Of a stretch of DNA of 64,000 bases, positions 9,334 to 17,608 are shown piece by piece. The stretch lies in the NCBI RefSeq assembly GCF_000521505.1, contig NZ_CP003915.1:4526001-4590000 (forward strand), read 5' to 3'. The translations under genes and the position numbers were made by a program. The DNA comes from Advenella mimigardefordensis DPN7 (GTDB taxonomy: Bacteria > Pseudomonadota > Gammaproteobacteria > Burkholderiales > Burkholderiaceae_B). The notes below the pieces were generated by a model that was not told the origin of the DNA, made no database searches, and saw only the letters and a list, made by a program, of their open reading frames with translations. The number at the start of each line of letters is the position of its first letter. Position 1 is the stretch's first letter.

Positions 9334-10053
9334 TCAAACGCCAAGCAGCTCGTTCAACGTGTCCTGTTTTGCAGTCAGTTGTGCAGCCGGAAAAGATTCT
9401 ACGATTTCACCATGTTCCATGACATAAAAATGATCTGCCAGGGGCGCGGCAAAGTGAAAATTCTGTTCGACCATGATAATGGTCAGCCCCTTTTGCTTGA
9501 GCGTCGTAATCATGCGGGCCAGCGCCTGCACAATGACCGGGGCCAGCCCTTCGGAAATTTCGTCCAGCAGCAGAATATCGGCACCGGTACGCAGAATGCG
9601 CGCCACGGCCAGCATCTGCTGTTCGCCGCCCGAGAGCCGGGTGCCGGGCGAGTTGCGTCGCTCCTTCAGGTTCGGGAACATGGCATAGATCTCGTCCAGC
9701 GACATGACGTTGCTTGCGGCTTCGTTGTTTTTCAGCGGTGGCGGCAGCAGCAGATTTTCCTCACAGCTCAGGCTGGAAAAAATGCCACGTTCTTCCGGGC
9801 AATAGCCAATACCCAGGTGTGCAATCTTGTGAGTAGGCAGGCTGATGGCCTCTGCGCCATGAATCCGCACTGAACCCTTACGGCTGCCGGTCAGGCCCAG
9901 CATGGCACGCATGGTAGTGGTGCGGCCGGCGCCATTACGCCCCAGCAGCGTCACGACACTGCCTTTGGGCACAGTCATGTTTACGCCATGCAGAATATGT
10001 GATTCGCCATACCAGGCGTGCAGATCTTTTATTTCAAGGGCAAGCGCGCTCAT
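9334..10053 (-). CDS. livF: Liv-type ABC transporter ATP-binding protein LivF, variant Walker A
   Basis: The 239-residue ABC ATPase has LSGGEQQMLAVARIL as signature and ILLLDEISEGLAP as Walker B. Its Walker A reads GRNGAGRTT (residues 38-46), with Arg44 where the invariant lysine is expected. The codon is CGC on the coding strand. Some LivF-like proteins of this lineage may share this variant, and the partner LivG keeps the lysine. The ATG overlaps the livG stop codon by 4 nt. It energises import with LivG, LivH and LivM. Confidence 0.92.
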   Translation of the reverse strand: MSALALEIKDLHAWYGESHILHGVNMTVPKGSVVTLLGRNGAGRTTTMRAMLGLTGSRKGSVRIHGAEAISLPTHKIAHLGIGYCPEERGIFSSLSCEENLLLPPPLKNNEAASNVMSLDEIYAMFPNLKERRNSPGTRLSGGEQQMLAVARILRTGADILLLDEISEGLAPVIVQALARMITTLKQKGLTIIMVEQNFHFAAPLADHFYVMEHGEIVESFPAAQLTAKQDTLNELLGV

Positions 10054-10823
10054 GCATGCGCTCCCTGCAGTACGGCATCGGCAGTGCCCATATAGGCTTC
10101 CATGACAGCGGGATTGGTTGAAACGGTTGCGTAATCGCCTTCGGCCAGCACGGTTCCGCGCGCCAGCACCGTAATGCGATCAGCAATAGAGGAGATGACA
10201 TTCATATTGTGTTCGACTATCAGAATGGTGCGGCCGGCACTGACTTTCTTGATCAATCGCGTGACGCGGTCTACGTCTTCGTGCCCCATGCCCTGCGTGG
10301 GTTCATCCAGCAGCATCAGTTCGGGTTCCATCGCCAGCGTGGTGGCAATTTCCAGTGCACGCTTGCGACCGTAAGGCAGACTGGATGTAATATGGTCCTG
10401 AAACTCCAGCAAATCCACTTCTGCCAGAAGCGCGCGGGCTCGATCGTTGAGCTTGTCCAGCGACGCGTCGCTTTTCCAGAAATGAAACGAAGTGCCTTCT
10501 TCACGCTGCAGCCCGATGCGTACATTTTCAAGTACCGTCATATTGGGAAAGACAGCTGAAATCTGGAACGAACGGATGATTCCCTTGCGTGCAATTTGTG
10601 CAGGCTTTGCCGATGTAATATTCTGACTGTTGAAGAAAATTTCGCCCGAAGTGGGTGTGATAAATTTTGTCAGCAGGTTAAAGCATGTTGTTTTACCTGC
10701 GCCGTTAGGGCCAATAAGCGCATGGATGGAGCCTCTTTCCACCCGCAGATCAACGGCATTCACCGCTACAAAACCAAGGAATTCCTTGGTTAGTTTTTTT
10801 GTCTCTAATATTAGATCTGTCAT
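10050..10823 (-). CDS. livG: Liv-type ABC transporter ATP-binding protein LivG
   Basis: The 257-residue ATPase has Walker A GPNGAGKTT, a LivG-specific insertion after it, and the Walker B ELMLLDEPTQGM. The ABC signature is SLPYGRKRALEIATTLA rather than LSGGQ, as is common in LivG. It is the first gene of the operon. A TTG codon 24 bp upstream (10847) could extend it to 265 residues. I prefer the ATG at 10823, although its ribosome-binding site is weak. The promoter should lie in 10824-10900. Confidence 0.9.
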   Translation of the reverse strand: MTDLILETKKLTKEFLGFVAVNAVDLRVERGSIHALIGPNGAGKTTCFNLLTKFITPTSGEIFFNSQNITSAKPAQIARKGIIRSFQISAVFPNMTVLENVRIGLQREEGTSFHFWKSDASLDKLNDRARALLAEVDLLEFQDHITSSLPYGRKRALEIATTLAMEPELMLLDEPTQGMGHEDVDRVTRLIKKVSAGRTILIVEHNMNVISSIADRITVLARGTVLAEGDYATVSTNPAVMEAYMGTADAVLQGAHA

Positions 10824-11268
10824 ATTCTTGTCTTGTGAAACCCGCAAGAAAGCAGGTGGTTCACCCGCTGCCGTATGTAGCAGACAGTATGCTTACGAAC
10901 ACGTCAATTTGCTATTAGTGCTAACCATAGGTGAATAACCAACTGCAATATTTGATAGCAAAATAAGGCATAAAGAAAGAAGATCGAATAAAAAAACCAC
11001 TTTTGCAGCGCATTGTCTGTCGCATAGGCGACAATCGTTTCAAACGCGCAGCGGCGATGGTGCCGATAGGCAGATGCATGACACGTGGCACAGCCGTGAG
11101 CGCGCCGGTTTTCAACCCGCTTGCCGTTGCCGGCACGCGACTGGAAACCTGCGGCCACAGATTATTTCAATTGTGATTTATGATGCGATGCCGGTAGCGC
11201 ACAGGCACGGTCGGCCTTGCCTGATTGATGGCGGCAACGCCGGTTCCGCGGCGCTTTCCGTCCCGCTT

Positions 11269-11310
11269 CCTGACCCTGACTCTGACTCTGATCCTGGGCC
11301 TGGGCCTGGG
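11269..11310. repeat. short imperfect hexanucleotide repeat in an intergenic region
   Basis: Seven tandem 6-mers drift from CCTGAC (two copies) through TCTGAC and TCTGAT to CCTGGG (three copies). The surrounding stretch 10824-11361 shows no credible gene. An ORF across the repeat would encode only a Gly-Pro/Ser-Glu run and is not supported. This may be a small variable-number repeat. Confidence 0.6.
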
Positions 11311-11361
11311 CCCGGCCGATAGCGCGTTGCATTCATGTGGCCCGTCCTGGCCGTGGTCGCA

Positions 11362-11727
11362 TCAGGAATCGGTGTTCGGCTGATCCGGCTCGACGATATG
11401 CCGCAGGCGTTCAATGGCGCGATCCCAGCCTGCGGAAATGCCGTACAGAAAGGCTTGTGCTTCGGCCAATCGCTGCGGTTTCAGCGTATAGAATACTTCG
11501 CGGCCGTGCCGTTGATGCTGCACCAGCCCCGCGCCTTCCAGCACCTGCAAATGCTTGATGATGGCCTGACGCGTAACCTGCGCGTTTTCAGAAAGCCGCG
11601 AGGCCGTTTGCGCACCTTGTCCCACCAGCCGCTGCACCAGGGCAAGCCGGGTACCATCGCCAAGCGCAAAGAATACCGGTGCCATATGCCGGTCTTCTGC
11701 AACTGTTTGATTAATCACGCTCGACAT
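11362..11727 (-). CDS. ArsR-family winged-helix repressor
   Basis: The 121-residue regulator has the ArsR/SmtB-type winged helix: FFALGDGTRLALVQRLV, the recognition helix VTRQAIIKHLQVLEGAGLV, and the wing QHQRHGREVFYTL. No metal-binding cysteine pair is seen, so it belongs to the non-metal subgroup that is often paired with SRPBCC (AHSA1) proteins. Its ATG overlaps the end of the upstream SRPBCC gene by 17 nt. The palindrome at 12245-12262 ahead of the pair is its likely operator. Confidence 0.9.
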   Translation of the reverse strand: MSSVINQTVAEDRHMAPVFFALGDGTRLALVQRLVGQGAQTASRLSENAQVTRQAIIKHLQVLEGAGLVQHQRHGREVFYTLKPQRLAEAQAFLYGISAGWDRAIERLRHIVEPDQPNTDS

Positions 11728-12226
11728 ATTGCTTCACATTCCGGATCTGCGCTTCCCAGCCGCCGGTGTTCATCAGGAACGCGCGGGCGCGGCGGTGTGC
11801 CGGTACATCATCAAAGCCCGATTCGGTGATTGTCAACTGCGTACCGCCGGCAACGGGCGCCAGACGGAACTCGACCAGCGTCGTGGGCTCATTGTCGGGA
11901 TCAGCCTGAGCGTCAATGCCGAAAGGGATCCAGCGAAAGCTGAAGTATCGCTCCGGCTCCATGGCCTGCACCGTGCAAAACGTCGTGCTCTCCTGCGGCA
12001 GGTTGACCGGCGCGGGCGTGACCCCGGCCTGGCGCTGATATTGCTCGATAACCGCTACGTCCAGCGGGCCAATGAATGTGCCTCGTATCGCCGCGCCTTC
12101 GATAAAAGGTCCTTCCAGCGCAACGCCGAACCACTGCCCGAATTCCTGGGCGTCGGTCAGGGCATGCCACACCCGGGCAACGGGCGCGGCGAGCGTGACG
12201 CTTTTTTCAATCTGATTTGAAGACAT
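11711..12226 (-). CDS. SRPBCC / AHSA1-domain protein
   Basis: The 171-residue protein has the START-like hydrophobic-cavity fold of the AHSA1 group: IEKSVTLAAPVARVWHALTD at the start, FGQWFGVALEGPF, PERYFSFRWIPF, and LTITESGFDDVP before the long C-terminal helix. Proteins of this group are often encoded next to an ArsR repressor, and their ligands are mostly unknown. An in-frame ATG exists nine codons upstream, but AAGGAGGTGCAG lies directly before the ATG used here. It is the first gene of a two-gene operon with the ArsR regulator. Confidence 0.88.
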   Translation of the reverse strand: MSSNQIEKSVTLAAPVARVWHALTDAQEFGQWFGVALEGPFIEGAAIRGTFIGPLDVAVIEQYQRQAGVTPAPVNLPQESTTFCTVQAMEPERYFSFRWIPFGIDAQADPDNEPTTLVEFRLAPVAGGTQLTITESGFDDVPAHRRARAFLMNTGGWEAQIRNVKQYVERD

Positions 12227-12244
12227 CTGCACCTCCTTTTGATG

Positions 12245-12262
12245 TGCAACCATATGGTTGCA
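12245..12262. promoter_or_regulatory. perfect 18-bp palindrome, probable ArsR operator
   Basis: TGCAACCATATGGTTGCA is a perfect inverted repeat lying 19 bp upstream of the SRPBCC start codon and just ahead of its ribosome-binding site. Its place at the promoter of an ArsR-containing operon makes it the obvious candidate for autoregulation. The rest of the 12263-12630 gap holds only a GC-rich hairpin near 12424-12442 (TGGGTGC/GCACCCA, then CGTTTTGC) and no gene. Confidence 0.7.
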
Positions 12263-12630
12263 TTAAGTGTAAACCAGGAAAGCGCCACAGGCAATGGTTT
12301 TTTCAGTGCGGCTATTTTCAATACACAACAAAACAACCGCCCTGTACCGCACGGGGAATGCAGGGAGGTATTCGGGCGTGTTTATTACCAAATGTGCTTA
12401 TAACAACGGAATGAATAAAGCGATGGGTGCGCAGCGCACCCACGTTTTGCAGAAACTTCATGGTCAACGCGTCGCGCTCCGTATGAGCTGCGCTGCCCAG
12501 GGGTTATCAAAATGAAAAAGCCTGCCTTTCGGATTTAGCGATAGGTTTTCAGGGCGTTTGCCGACATACTACCCGCCTGACGGGATCGCGCGCCCCACTG
12601 TGCGCCAACGCCCCATACGGAGACACTCAT

Positions 12631-13608
12631 ATGAACATTAATCCCCTGAGCCTTGCCGCGGCAATGGCCCTTGCTGGAACCCCCGCTCTGGCCACTGCTG
12701 CCGATTTTCCCCAACGTCCCATTTCAATGATCGTGCCTTTTGCCGCCGGCGGCCCGACCGATGTGGTCGCCCGCTCGCTTGCCAACGAAATGGGCAAGGT
12801 GCTCAAGCAGACCGTAGTGGTAGAAAACAGGACTGGCGCAGGCGGTACACTGGCCGCGGGTTATGTTGCGGCCGCCAAGCCGGACGGCCACACGATATTT
12901 CTGCACCACACCGGCATGGCCACAGCGCCCGCCATGTACAGCAAATTGCGCTATGACCCGCTCAAGAGCTTCGAGTACATTGGCGAAGTGGTTGACGTTC
13001 CTATGACGCTGATGGCGCGCGCCGATTTACCGCCGAACAATTTCAGGGAATTTGTCGATTACGCCAAGGCCAATGGCGATAAGATCAATCTGGCCAATGC
13101 CGGCCCGGGCGCCGTATCCCAGCTTTGCGGCTCGCTGTTGCAACAGGCCATGGGCGTGAAATTCACCACGGTCCCCTTCCAGGGCACAGGCCCTGCCATG
13201 ACGGCCTTGATGGGCAAGCAGGTTGATGTGCTGTGCGACCAGACCACGCAAACCCTGCCGCATATCAAGGCAAAAGATCTGAAATTCTACGGCGTGACCA
13301 CGCCCGAGCGGATCAGCCAGTTACCCGATGCACCGACCCTGGCCGAACAGGGCCTCAAAGGGTTCGAGGTTAAAGTATGGCATGGCCTGTATGCGCCTAA
13401 AGGCACACCCAGGCAGGCCGTAGACAAGCTGAACGAGTCCCTGAAGGTGGCCTTGAAAGCACCCGCGTTTGTGCAGCGAATGGAGCAACTGGGTGCGCAG
13501 ATTGTCAGCGAGGACCGTCAGACACCCGAATCGCTGCAAAAATGGCTGGCCGCCGAAGTGGCCAAATGGGAGCCGATCCTGAAAGCGGAAAACATCAGCA
13601 TCAACTAA
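12631..13608 (+). CDS. orphan Bug/TctC-family periplasmic receptor
   Basis: The 325-residue protein has a signal peptide (MNINPLSLAAAMALAGTPAL, cleavage near ATA-AD) and the Bug signatures FPQRPISMIVPFAAGGPTD, VVVENRTGAGGTLAAGYV and FQGTGPAMTALMGKQVD. It binds an unknown carboxylate. No TctA/TctB genes adjoin it, which is common for Bug receptors in this group; it may feed one of the two Tct transporters in the window. GGAGACACTCAT precedes the ATG, and a strong terminator follows at 13661-13691, so it is a single-gene unit. Confidence 0.92.
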   Translation: MNINPLSLAAAMALAGTPALATAADFPQRPISMIVPFAAGGPTDVVARSLANEMGKVLKQTVVVENRTGAGGTLAAGYVAAAKPDGHTIFLHHTGMATAPAMYSKLRYDPLKSFEYIGEVVDVPMTLMARADLPPNNFREFVDYAKANGDKINLANAGPGAVSQLCGSLLQQAMGVKFTTVPFQGTGPAMTALMGKQVDVLCDQTTQTLPHIKAKDLKFYGVTTPERISQLPDAPTLAEQGLKGFEVKVWHGLYAPKGTPRQAVDKLNESLKVALKAPAFVQRMEQLGAQIVSEDRQTPESLQKWLAAEVAKWEPILKAENISIN

Positions 13609-13660
13609 AAGATTGTTTTCATTGTTTCTTAAGGCTGGTGGGGTGACTCACCGGATTGAT

Positions 13661-13691
13661 GCCTGTGAAGCCCGTCTTCACAGGCTTTTTT
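13661..13691 (+). terminator. intrinsic terminator after the orphan Bug receptor
   Basis: A perfect 10-bp stem (GCCTGTGAAG with CTTCACAGGC, 5-nt loop CCCGT) is followed by six T residues. It is a textbook intrinsic terminator. Confidence 0.92.
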
Positions 13692-13759
13692 AACCATTGA
13701 GTGCCCAGAAAAACCATACCCGTTCACTGGTGAGCCCGCTGCAAAGCAGCATCGAAGCG

Positions 13760-14668
13760 TCAATCGCTGAACGCGACATCAAATGTCATCACCGAAGTTA
13801 GCGACTGCCCCGGCTCCAGCGTTTGTCCGCCGACCTCAGTCGGACCGTAGGTGGCATTCAGATTGAAGGCATCAGACGTGTTGCTGACCGGCTCGGCGCA
13901 GAACCAGTCTTTGCACGGCGGACTATAGACCACCAGAAAATCCAGGGGCTGTGTCGCAGTCATGCGCAGGGTTCGGCGCTCGTCCGGCCAATGGATGTCT
14001 GCCACATGGTCCCAGCCGGTGAAGGGGTGATCAAACACATGCCGGTCTATCACAATGCCCTGTTTAAGTGCATCGGTATCCGGATGCATGGCCAGGTTCA
14101 GCGGCATCACCTCTTCGTCGCTGATCCATGCCTGGCCTACGCCTGCGGTGAGCGTCGTATTGGCATGACGAACGAAATACGGGTGATGGCCCAGACCCAC
14201 CGGCATGACGCGATGGCCGGTATTGGTCACCGTCAGGTGTACCTTCAGACGTAACGGCTCCAGCACGAAACGCTGTTCGGCAATAAATGGATAGGGCCAG
14301 GCGTCTGCCTTGTGGGTATAACGAATGATCAGCTCGTTTTCCTGTTGCGATTGCACGGTCCAGGGCTTGTAACGCACAATGCCATGAATGCTGTGCGGTG
14401 AGTCTGGCCTGGGCGATGGGTAAGTGATACGCTGGCCTTCGAACTCGAAGGTCCCGTTGCGCAGCCGGCCGAACCAGGGCAGTAGCGGAAAACTGGACAT
14501 TTCCGAGACCCATTCCTCTTCTATGGCCTGCGGCGATGCATCGCGCAGCCACGGACAGATAATATCGTCAATACGGTGCCGGTAGCCACAAATGGCGCCC
14601 CCGATATGAGGGGCAACAATCAGTTCGGCCTGGTCGGCACGCAGGGTAATCAGTTTCGTTTTACTCAT
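13760..14668 (-). CDS. aldose 1-epimerase family protein (galactose mutarotase-like)
   Basis: The 302-residue protein belongs to the galactose-mutarotase-like superfamily. It has PLLPWFGRLRNGTFEFEGQ near the N-terminus, HSIHGIVRYKPW carrying the first conserved His, GLGHHPYFVRH with the second His motif, and a C-terminal FCAEPVSNTSDAFN with the conserved Glu. The family interconverts sugar anomers. ATG 14668 was chosen over a far-upstream start because AGGACACGG precedes it. It overlaps the isomerase-like gene by 8 nt and ends the catabolic operon, so it probably serves sugar entry. Confidence 0.85.
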   Translation of the reverse strand: MSKTKLITLRADQAELIVAPHIGGAICGYRHRIDDIICPWLRDASPQAIEEEWVSEMSSFPLLPWFGRLRNGTFEFEGQRITYPSPRPDSPHSIHGIVRYKPWTVQSQQENELIIRYTHKADAWPYPFIAEQRFVLEPLRLKVHLTVTNTGHRVMPVGLGHHPYFVRHANTTLTAGVGQAWISDEEVMPLNLAMHPDTDALKQGIVIDRHVFDHPFTGWDHVADIHWPDERRTLRMTATQPLDFLVVYSPPCKDWFCAEPVSNTSDAFNLNATYGPTEVGGQTLEPGQSLTSVMTFDVAFSD

Positions 14669-15518
14669 TCCGTGTCCTATATATGTTCTGTCTTTGTCCG
14701 GCTGCTGCAGGCTGCGCTGCCGCTGCGGCAGCCGACCTGTAACGCTGCAGCCAGCCCAGCCCTTCCCGGGTACCGTGGGCCGGCCGGTACTCGCAGCCAA
14801 TCCAGCCGTCGTAACCCAGCGCTTCCAGTTGTGTGAACACATATGAATAATTCAGTTCACCGGTATCGGGTTCATGGCGGTCCGGAGCGCCCGCAATTTG
14901 CATATGGCCAACCAGCCCGGCGCCGATCGATTCGGCAAGCTGACGAGTGACGTCGCCTTCGGTACGCTGGCAATGGTAAAGGTCCATCTGGATCCGCAGA
15001 TTATCCATATTGACCTGCGCCAGCACATCGCGCGCCTGCGCCTGGCCCGACAAAAAATAACCGGGCATGTCTATCGGATTGATCGGTTCGATCATCAGAT
15101 CCAGACCGGCACCCTGCAGCAACGAAGCCGCTTTGGATAACGTGTCCAGATACTGTTCCTGTGCCGCCGCATAGGCACCCCGGTCACGCACAATCCCGGC
15201 CATCACATGAATGCGCGGCACCCCCAGGATCAATGCGTAATCAATGGCTTTTTTTACGCCATCCAGGCATTCGGTCTGGCGACCCGGCAGGCAGGCCAGC
15301 CCTTTCTCACCCGCCGCCGCAACACCCGGCGGTGCATTAATCAGCACCTGCTGCAGACCATGGTCCTGCAACTGACGGGCGATAGCATGCGCCTCTTCAT
15401 CATAGGGGAACAGGCATTCAACGCCCCTGAAGCCATCCTCTGCGGCCTGCGCGTAGCGCTCCAGGAAAGGTACTTCGGTATACAGCAAGGACAGATTTGC
15501 AGCAAATTTCAACATCAT
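14661..15518 (-). CDS. hydroxypyruvate isomerase family protein (Hyi/OtnI-like)
   Basis: The 285-residue TIM-barrel protein starts MLKFAANLSLLYTEVPFLER, the typical Hyi/OtnI opening. It has IMIEPIN-type residues (MIEPINPIDMPGYFL), QMDLYHCQRTEGDV and GHMQIAGAPDRHEPDTGELNY, which carry the metal-binding Glu, Asp and His. Family members isomerise hydroxypyruvate or 2-oxotetronates. A Gln/Ala-rich tail of about 30 residues is unusual. The start overlaps the stop codon of the dehydrogenase upstream by 4 nt, so the two are coupled. Confidence 0.85.
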   Translation of the reverse strand: MMLKFAANLSLLYTEVPFLERYAQAAEDGFRGVECLFPYDEEAHAIARQLQDHGLQQVLINAPPGVAAAGEKGLACLPGRQTECLDGVKKAIDYALILGVPRIHVMAGIVRDRGAYAAAQEQYLDTLSKAASLLQGAGLDLMIEPINPIDMPGYFLSGQAQARDVLAQVNMDNLRIQMDLYHCQRTEGDVTRQLAESIGAGLVGHMQIAGAPDRHEPDTGELNYSYVFTQLEALGYDGWIGCEYRPAHGTREGLGWLQRYRSAAAAAAQPAAAGQRQNIYRTRNE

Positions 15519-16510
15519 TCATATCCCATTTGTGCCAGCAGGCTATCCGGCACCGTAACGCCCTCTTCCTGAGCGGTATTGGCCAGATCATGGCGGCGTG
15601 CGCCGGGCAGGCGAACCCCGTCATCTTCCAGCATGGCAGCGATCAGATCCTCAAGACGATTGAAATACGTCTGCTGACCGGCAAGGGCCTTCGGATCGAT
15701 CAGGATAAAGACCTGGCCGAGCCTGGGTTCATTGCCGGTGTCGTCATACAGCGGGTCGGCCTCATAGCCGAAATGGGCCCCGGTCAGCGCCACGCACAGC
15801 ACTTCGACCATCAGGGCCAGCATAGACCCTTTGACGCCGCCGGCGGCCTGCATACTGCCCTTGAGCGCGGCCTTGGCGTCATTGGTGGGCCGGCCTTCGC
15901 TATCGAGGGCCCAGCCATCGGGAATGGGTTTATTATCACGTGCGGCCAGAATCACTTTCCCACGGGCGACTTGTGACAAAGACAGGTCAATCACCACCGG
16001 CTCGGCCTGCTCACGCGGAAAGGCCGCAGCAATGGGATTGGTGCCAAACAGCGGCCGCTTGCCACCCCAGGCGGTAATGGCCGATGGCGAGTTGCTGAAG
16101 GCCAGCCCGATCAGGCCCGCATGGGCTACCGGCTCCAGATGATAGGCCGCCATGCCGAAGTGATGACTGTTGGTCACGCCGGCAATGCAAATGCCGGTCT
16201 GTCTGGCTTTTTCTGTGGCCTTGGTAATGGCCAGTTCGCAGGCCGGAAAAGCCAGTCCGGTACGCGCATCAACCAGCAGCGCCGACGCCTTTTCCTGCAC
16301 AATTTCCGGTACTGCAGCCCCGTCGGCCCGTCCCGAGGACAAGTGCAAGGCATAGCTGGGCACCCGCGATACGCCATGCGTGGCAATGCCGTGCGCATCC
16401 GCAAAAACCAGCGCCCTGGCGGTTGTCTCGGCCATATCCGGATTGGCGCCGGCCGCCTCCAGGGTATCCTTTGCTAAAGTAGTCAGGGAAGAAAGTGAAA
16501 TTGTGCTCAT
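15515..16510 (-). CDS. Ldh-family NAD(P)-dependent 2-hydroxyacid dehydrogenase
   Basis: The 331-residue protein belongs to the malate/L-lactate/ureidoglycolate dehydrogenase family (not the Rossmann-type LDH). It shows FADAHGIATHGVSRVPSYA near the start, TNSHHFGMAAYHLEP with the active-site His, and FGTNPIAAAFPREQ in the cofactor region. It should oxidise or reduce a 2-hydroxyacid or 2-ketoacid; the exact acid is unknown. ATG 16510 was chosen because GAGGCAGC precedes it; a longer ORF runs 20 codons upstream. It is followed with overlap by the Hyi-like gene. Confidence 0.88.
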   Translation of the reverse strand: MSTISLSSLTTLAKDTLEAAGANPDMAETTARALVFADAHGIATHGVSRVPSYALHLSSGRADGAAVPEIVQEKASALLVDARTGLAFPACELAITKATEKARQTGICIAGVTNSHHFGMAAYHLEPVAHAGLIGLAFSNSPSAITAWGGKRPLFGTNPIAAAFPREQAEPVVIDLSLSQVARGKVILAARDNKPIPDGWALDSEGRPTNDAKAALKGSMQAAGGVKGSMLALMVEVLCVALTGAHFGYEADPLYDDTGNEPRLGQVFILIDPKALAGQQTYFNRLEDLIAAMLEDDGVRLPGARRHDLANTAQEEGVTVPDSLLAQMGYE

Positions 16511-16700
16511 GCTGCCTCGTCCATATTGTTGTGTCCCCATCCGTGGCGGTGCGGCTAACGTTCGCAGCACGACCTGTATCAGCCTAATGATAATTCAGGA
16601 AGGGCGAGCACTGCCGCAGATCATGACTGACGGCGGCAATTTGTCGATGCAGGTGTGGGATTGATGCAAATACAGGGGCAGTAGACAGCCTCGCGGCAGG

Positions 16701-16728
16701 TTGTGGGTTGCGGGTTGCGGGTTGCGGG
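16701..16728 (+). repeat. four tandem heptamers forming a G-quadruplex motif
   Basis: Four tandem copies of TTGCGGG (the first is TTGTGGG) place four GGG runs with identical TTGC spacers in a row, so the plus strand matches the G3N4G3 quadruplex pattern. It lies in the 323-bp gap between the Eda-like and Ldh-family genes. No gene is visible in that gap (16511-16833). Confidence 0.75.
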
Positions 16729-16833
16729 CAGGATAGGGTAAAGGATAGGGACGCGTGGTCGATGAACAATCTGACGGTGGAGCCGGCAGGCCCCTGTGTC
16801 GTGGCCTGCTGGTGACAAATGCAATACGGGGCG

Positions 16834-17463
16834 TCAGGCCTGCTTTGCCTGAGCCAGCGCGCCTGCGGCCAGCGTCGTGATGCCCTGCCAGTCGCCCGCC
16901 TTCACCAGTTCGGCGGGTGCCAGCCAGGAGCCACCCACGCAGGCTACGTTAGGTAGCGCCAGATAGGTCGCCGCATTGGCCGCATGAATCCCGCCTGTCG
17001 GGCAAAAGACGATATCGGGCAGCGGGCTGTGCAGCGATTTGAGCAATGGTACCCCGCCGACGGCCTCTGCCGGAAAAAGCTTCTGGGCTGCAAAGCCGGC
17101 ATCAAAGGCGTTCATGGCCTCGGTGGGCGTCGCCACGCCAGGCAGAAACGGCACCTTGTTGGCAGCCAGCGCCGGCAACAGCGCCGCCGGCAGACCCGGC
17201 GACACCGCAAAGCGGGCGCCCGCCTGCAGCGCCGCATCCAGCTGGTCTGCGTTCCGTACTGTACCCACGCCGATCAATGCGTCCGGAAACGCCTTGACCA
17301 TTTCCCGTACGCCATCGAGTGCGGCAGGCGTACGCAGTGTGATTTCAAATGTGTTGATGCCGCCATCGAGCAACGCCCGGGTAACCTGCAGGGCCTCATC
17401 GACCGACTGAATCACCATGACCGGCATGACCGGACCGCGTTTGAGAATAGCAAGTGTATCCAC
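16834..17463 (-). CDS. eda: KDPG/KHG-type aldolase (Eda-like)
   Basis: The 209-residue class I aldolase matches Eda: GINTFEITLRTPAAL carries the catalytic Glu, GVGTV the loop, KLFPAEAVGG the Schiff-base lysine, and FCPTGGI and GGSWLAP the phosphate-binding end. It splits 2-keto-3-deoxy-6-phosphogluconate to pyruvate and glyceraldehyde-3-phosphate, or related substrates. The start is taken as GTG 17463 because AAAGGA sits 9 nt upstream; an upstream GTG (17523) would give 229 residues. It lies 145 nt after a FAD-linked oxidase gene and probably belongs to the same operon. A DgoA-type paralogue is at 32924. Confidence 0.9.
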   Translation of the reverse strand: MDTLAILKRGPVMPVMVIQSVDEALQVTRALLDGGINTFEITLRTPAALDGVREMVKAFPDALIGVGTVRNADQLDAALQAGARFAVSPGLPAALLPALAANKVPFLPGVATPTEAMNAFDAGFAAQKLFPAEAVGGVPLLKSLHSPLPDIVFCPTGGIHAANAATYLALPNVACVGGSWLAPAELVKAGDWQGITTLAAGALAQAKQA

Positions 17464-17608
17464 GACAATATTTCCTTTGTGATTGATCCCGGCACAGGCT
17501 GACCCCCCGCCGCAGGGACGCACGACATAAGCGATAGCAGGCAGTAAGAAGCGGGAGCGGTGACAGCAGCCAGGTGACGGTCAACCGCGCAATCCGTTCA
17601 ATGGTACG

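Noticed and set aside
11178..11414. An ORF encoding a Gly-Pro and Ser-Glu repeat
   Set aside because: The product is only the translation of the hexamer repeat; the ORF overlaps the end of the ArsR gene and has no start signal.
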